This document shows positions 61,350 through 64,000 of a DNA stretch of 64,000 nucleotides, in pieces. Source of the stretch: Lysobacter sp. M2-1 (GTDB lineage: Bacteria > Pseudomonadota > Gammaproteobacteria > Xanthomonadales > Xanthomonadaceae); NCBI RefSeq assembly GCF_022662495.1, contig NZ_JAKPBU010000007.1, forward strand, positions 124,001-188,000, read 5' to 3'. Position 1 is the stretch's first letter, and each line of letters opens with the position of its first letter. The notes beneath the pieces are model-generated. The model was not told the origin of the DNA. It made no database searches and saw only the letters and a program-made list of their open reading frames with translations. Made by a program: the position numbers and the translations under genes.

Positions 61350-61994
61350 TCAGGCGGAGGCTTCAATCAATGCTGCGTTTTCCGGCGCCGGTTCCGGCAT
61401 GGCCACGAATCCGGGCGTGGCGCGCACCCGTGCCAGCCAGTCGCAGATCGCAGGAAAGCCACTCAGGTCGAAGCCGCCATGATGGGCAACGTCGGTGTAG
61501 GCGAACAGGGCGATGTCGGCCACTCCGTAATCCGCGCCCGTGAACCAGGGCTGCGACGACAGATGGCGTTCCATCACTGCGAGCGCCTGGTGGCCGCGCT
61601 CGCAGCACCTCGGCAGTTCCGCTGTACGACGCGGCGAGTCCAGCGGTGTCCAGCCGCGGATGAAACGCGCAACCGCGATGTAGGGCTCGTGGCTGTACTG
61701 CTCGAAGAACATCCAGCTCAGCGCCTGCGCGCGTTCCCAGGCGTCCCCGGGCAGGAACTGCGTGCCGTCGGCGAGATAGCACAGGATGGCGTTGGATTCG
61801 ACCAGGATTCGGCCGTCGTCCAGTTCCAGCATCGGCACCTTGCCGTTGGCGTTCTTGGCCAGGTATTCGGGCGTACGGGTTTCGCCCTGGCTGCTGTCCA
61901 CCTCGATCCAGCGATAGGGTCGGCCCAGCTGCTCCAGCAGCAGCCGCAGCTTGTGGCAATTACCGGATACCGAATAGCCGTAAATGGTAGTCAT
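61350..61994 (-). CDS. glutathione S-transferase family protein
   Basis: The 214-residue protein from ATG 61994 (MTTIYGYSVSGNCHKLRLLL) has S-x-N-C-x-K in the N-terminal active region, NANGKVPMLELDDG as the cis-proline loop and a C-terminal helical domain with YGVADIALFAYTDVA. It is near the nu- or beta-like classes. The GNAT gene upstream overlaps it in ATGA (stop at 61991-61993), so the two are probably made together. Confidence 0.93.
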   Translation of the reverse strand: MTTIYGYSVSGNCHKLRLLLEQLGRPYRWIEVDSSQGETRTPEYLAKNANGKVPMLELDDGRILVESNAILCYLADGTQFLPGDAWERAQALSWMFFEQYSHEPYIAVARFIRGWTPLDSPRRTAELPRCCERGHQALAVMERHLSSQPWFTGADYGVADIALFAYTDVAHHGGFDLSGFPAICDWLARVRATPGFVAMPEPAPENAALIEASA

Positions 61995-62560
61995 GCGAAA
62001 CGCTTCCGGTTTTCCGCCCATTCGGCGCGGGTCTGGCCCCAGACATCGATCGGATGGTCGTGCAGCGGCTCGGGTAGCCGTCCCGGTCCGCGATTGCTCG
62101 AGCCCAGGCGCTGCGCGACCTTCTGTGAGGCGGTGTTGGCCGGGTCGATGCAGTGGATGATTTCGCTCCAGCCCAGGCTGGCGAAGGCCCAATCGACGGC
62201 GGCCACCGCAGCCTCGATCGCATAGCCCTTGCCCCAGGCATCCGGGTGCAACGCATAGCCGATCTCCGTGCCGGGCCAGCCGTCGGGTTGCCATGGGCCG
62301 AGCTGTCCCTGCCACAGCCCGCTGTCCTTCTCGATCACCGAGAACATCGCGAACCCCTGCACCGCCCAAGCACCGGGCATCTGCAGGAAGCGGCGCCAGG
62401 CCGCGTGCCGCTCCATCTGCCCGCCGATGTAGCGCGTCGCCTGCTCGTGCGCCTGCAGTTCCGCATAGCGCTCGAAATCCTCGATGCGCGGCACTCGCAG
62501 GACCAGGCGCTGGGTTTCGATGCGTGGGTCGGTCGTCACATCCACTCCGGATTTCTGCAT
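61991..62560 (-). CDS. GNAT acetyltransferase (RimJ/RimL type)
   Basis: The 189-residue protein from ATG 62560 has IETQRLVLRVPRIEDFERY (first strand and helix), TEIGYALHPDAWGKGYAIEAA (acetyl-CoA loop) and IHCIDPANTASQKVAQRLG (conserved N in helix 4). It looks like RimJ/RimL acetylating proteins or amino groups; the target is unknown. Codons 1-5 (MQKSG) may be replaced by a later start. Confidence 0.9.
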   Translation of the reverse strand: MQKSGVDVTTDPRIETQRLVLRVPRIEDFERYAELQAHEQATRYIGGQMERHAAWRRFLQMPGAWAVQGFAMFSVIEKDSGLWQGQLGPWQPDGWPGTEIGYALHPDAWGKGYAIEAAVAAVDWAFASLGWSEIIHCIDPANTASQKVAQRLGSSNRGPGRLPEPLHDHPIDVWGQTRAEWAENRKRFA

Positions 62561-62660
62561 GCGTTTCGCGTGAGCGACTCGCTCGGGAAAGCTCTTGGCC
62601 AAAGCCGTTTCAACCAATGCAAAGCGATGTCTCCCGTGTGAACGGGAGACGAGCAATGAC

Positions 62661-63824
62661 TCAGAACGCGTTGATCCCGGTGAGTTCGCGTCCGACCACC
62701 AGCTGATGCACGGTTTCGGTGCCCTCGTAGGTGATCACCGATTCCAGGTTCAGCGCGTGCCGGATCGGGCAATGTTCGGTGGTGATCCCGGCGCCGCCGA
62801 GCAGGTCGCGCGCTTCGCGGGCGATGTCGATGGCCATGCGGCAGTTGTTCCACTTCGCCAGCGACACCTGGGTGGGCTGCATCCTGCCGGCGTCCTTGAG
62901 CCGGCCCAGCTGCAGCGACAGCAGTTGGGCCGAGGTGATGCGCCGCGCCCAGTCGGCCATCTTCAGCTGCGCGCTCTGCGTCGCCGCAACCGGACGATCG
63001 AACAGGATGCGTTCCTTGGAATAGTTCAGCGCTTCGTCCAGGCAGGCGATGGCCGCGCCGATCGGGCCCCAGGTGATGCCGTAGCGCGCCTGGGTCAGGC
63101 AGCCGAGCGGCCCTTTCAGGCCCTTTACGTTGGGCAGGCGATTCGCTTCCGGCACGCGCACGTTGTCGAAGAACAGCGCGCTGGTCACCGACGCGCGCAG
63201 GCTCATCTTGTGCTTGATCTCCTGCGCGGTGTAGCCGGCGAAATCCTTCTCGACCACGAAGCCCTGGATGCCGTCCTCGGTCTGGGCCCAGACGATCGCG
63301 ATGTCCGCCAGGTTGCCGTTGGTGATCCACATCTTGGAGCCGTTGAGGATCCAGTCCGCCCCGTCCTGCTTCGCATTGGTCTTCATGTTGGCCGGGTCGG
63401 AGCCGCCTTGCGGCTCGGTCAGGCCGAAACAGCCGATCACCTTGCCGGCGGCCATGTCCGGCAGCCACCGCTTGCGCTGCTCCTCTGTGCCGTAGGCATA
63501 GATCGGGTACATGCACAGAGAAGACTGCACGCTGGCGAAGCTGCGGATGCCGCTGTCGCCGCGCTCGAGCTCCTGGCAGATCAGGCCATAGCTGACTGCG
63601 TTGAGGCCGGCGCAGCCGTATTGCTCGGGCAAGGTGGCGCCGAGCAGGCCCAGCCCGGCCATTTCCGGGATCAGCTCCCTGGGGAAGACGGCCTTGTCGA
63701 AGCATTCACCGATGATCGGCAGCACCCGCTCGTCGGTGAACCTGGCCACGGCGTCCTGGACCGCACGCTCCTCCTCGCTGAGCAGGGAGCGGACGTCGTA
63801 CAGATCGTAGGGGTGCAGGGCCAT
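62661..63824 (-). CDS. gcdH: glutaryl-CoA dehydrogenase
   Basis: The 387-residue acyl-CoA dehydrogenase oxidises and decarboxylates glutaryl-CoA in lysine and tryptophan breakdown. ERGDSGIRSFASVQSSLCM carries the arginine of the glutaryl subgroup, CFGLTEPQGGSDP binds FAD, and TYEGTETVHQLV holds the catalytic glutamate. The start is ATG 63824. Length and motifs are standard. Confidence 0.95.
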   Translation of the reverse strand: MALHPYDLYDVRSLLSEEERAVQDAVARFTDERVLPIIGECFDKAVFPRELIPEMAGLGLLGATLPEQYGCAGLNAVSYGLICQELERGDSGIRSFASVQSSLCMYPIYAYGTEEQRKRWLPDMAAGKVIGCFGLTEPQGGSDPANMKTNAKQDGADWILNGSKMWITNGNLADIAIVWAQTEDGIQGFVVEKDFAGYTAQEIKHKMSLRASVTSALFFDNVRVPEANRLPNVKGLKGPLGCLTQARYGITWGPIGAAIACLDEALNYSKERILFDRPVAATQSAQLKMADWARRITSAQLLSLQLGRLKDAGRMQPTQVSLAKWNNCRMAIDIAREARDLLGGAGITTEHCPIRHALNLESVITYEGTETVHQLVVGRELTGINAF

Positions 63825-63877
63825 GGGGAGTCTTCGGCGGGAAAGCCGGGCATTTTACGGGAAGCGGCTTGCCCTCC

Positions 63878-63908
63878 CCTGTGCGAGCGCCTTACAGGCG
63901 CGACCGCC
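63878..63908. repeat. short copy of the intergenic palindrome
   Basis: TGTGCGAGCGCCTTACAGGC with the stem GCGCC/GGCGC matches the single-head family member at 46037. It is upstream of gcdH. The last 92 bases of the window hold no gene I can support. Confidence 0.6.
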
Positions 63909-64000
63909 TTGTGCTGGGGGAACCACCCAACCCGGAACCGGGCCCATGTCCAGGCCCGCTGCGGCGGTTCGGAAGCCTTCGCGGCGGAAACGATGATCGC

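Noticed and set aside
61350-62369. A 339-residue fusion of a GNAT frame and the GST
   Set aside because: The upstream part is a shadow of the GNAT gene in another frame; the GST has its own ATG at 61994 that overlaps the GNAT stop.
63909-64000. Start of another gene at the right edge
   Set aside because: Too short to support a frame; no motif is visible.

Overview
The window is a stretch of chromosome from a G+C-rich gammaproteobacterium, most likely a member of the Lysobacteraceae (Xanthomonadaceae), such as Luteimonas, Lysobacter or a relative. The evidence is the codon use, the serC-pheA-hisC-aroA gene order, the SelO/Lhr/Uup/two-TonB gene content, and several copies of a short GTGGGAGCGGC...GCCGCGA intergenic palindrome that I know from this group and from pseudomonads. 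No ribosomal RNA or other marker settles the genus. Almost everything is ordinary core chromosome. I see no prophage, transposase, CRISPR array or integrase.

Layout. 1-6000: tail of a DUF1615-like gene, a UdgX-type uracil-DNA glycosylase and the giant helicase Lhr. 6259-13050: Cfa, a DUF3298 lipoprotein, a cold-shock protein, RluF, a small GNAT protein, a histone-H1-like basic protein with a perfect 15-bp tandem repeat, a rhomboid protease and a peptide (POT) transporter. 13190-25900: a GST, an M14 peptidase, an SRPBCC/YdeI pair, the ABC-F protein Uup, a 33-residue lysine-rich microprotein, a lipoprotein, SelO, DeaD, a BaiN-like flavoprotein and a glutamine amidotransferase. 25940-36140: an XRE regulator divergent from a membrane protein, a threonine-synthase-like enzyme, a 50-residue membrane protein, TrhO, an HD-type protein, a large arginine-rich secreted protein, a GacA-like regulator, tRNA-Ser(UGA) with a partial duplicate, the LysR/azoR divergon and a TauE/SafE permease. 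36200-45560: serS, two TonB genes, the serC-pheA-hisC-aroA amino-acid cluster, an FHA protein and a PHA-granule-type protein. 45560-50850: MAPEG protein, sdhCDAB, a small unlisted gene for an SdhAF4-like (DUF1674) protein and ygfZ. 50840-58210: an NAD-dependent molybdenum formate dehydrogenase cluster (fdsGBA-fdhD-fdsD) with a divergent ModE/periplasmic-binding-protein hybrid regulator. 58220-64000: an NADPH-FMN reductase, a fused branched-chain E1, a GST, a GNAT and glutaryl-CoA dehydrogenase.

How parts fit. The sdh genes, the SdhAF4-like gene and ygfZ sit together and concern making and maintaining a flavin/Fe-S respiratory enzyme. The fds genes overlap by a few bases one after another and end with the sulfurtransferase FdhD and the delta subunit, so they look like one translationally coupled unit under the divergent regulator. 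serC, pheA, hisC and aroA run in one direction but are split by a 417-bp inverted repeat.

The least ordinary material is repeat DNA. Two 264-267-bp fold-back elements with nearly perfect 31-32-bp ends and two internal hairpins each sit within 15 bp upstream of a minus-strand start codon (uup and sdhC). A copy of the short palindrome lies in frame inside lhr. A low-G+C patch in serS coincides with an extra peptide segment in SerRS. Part of tRNA-Ser is duplicated. These, with the formate dehydrogenase regulator and the small genes, are the main leads; no wholly new defence or metabolic system could be identified.
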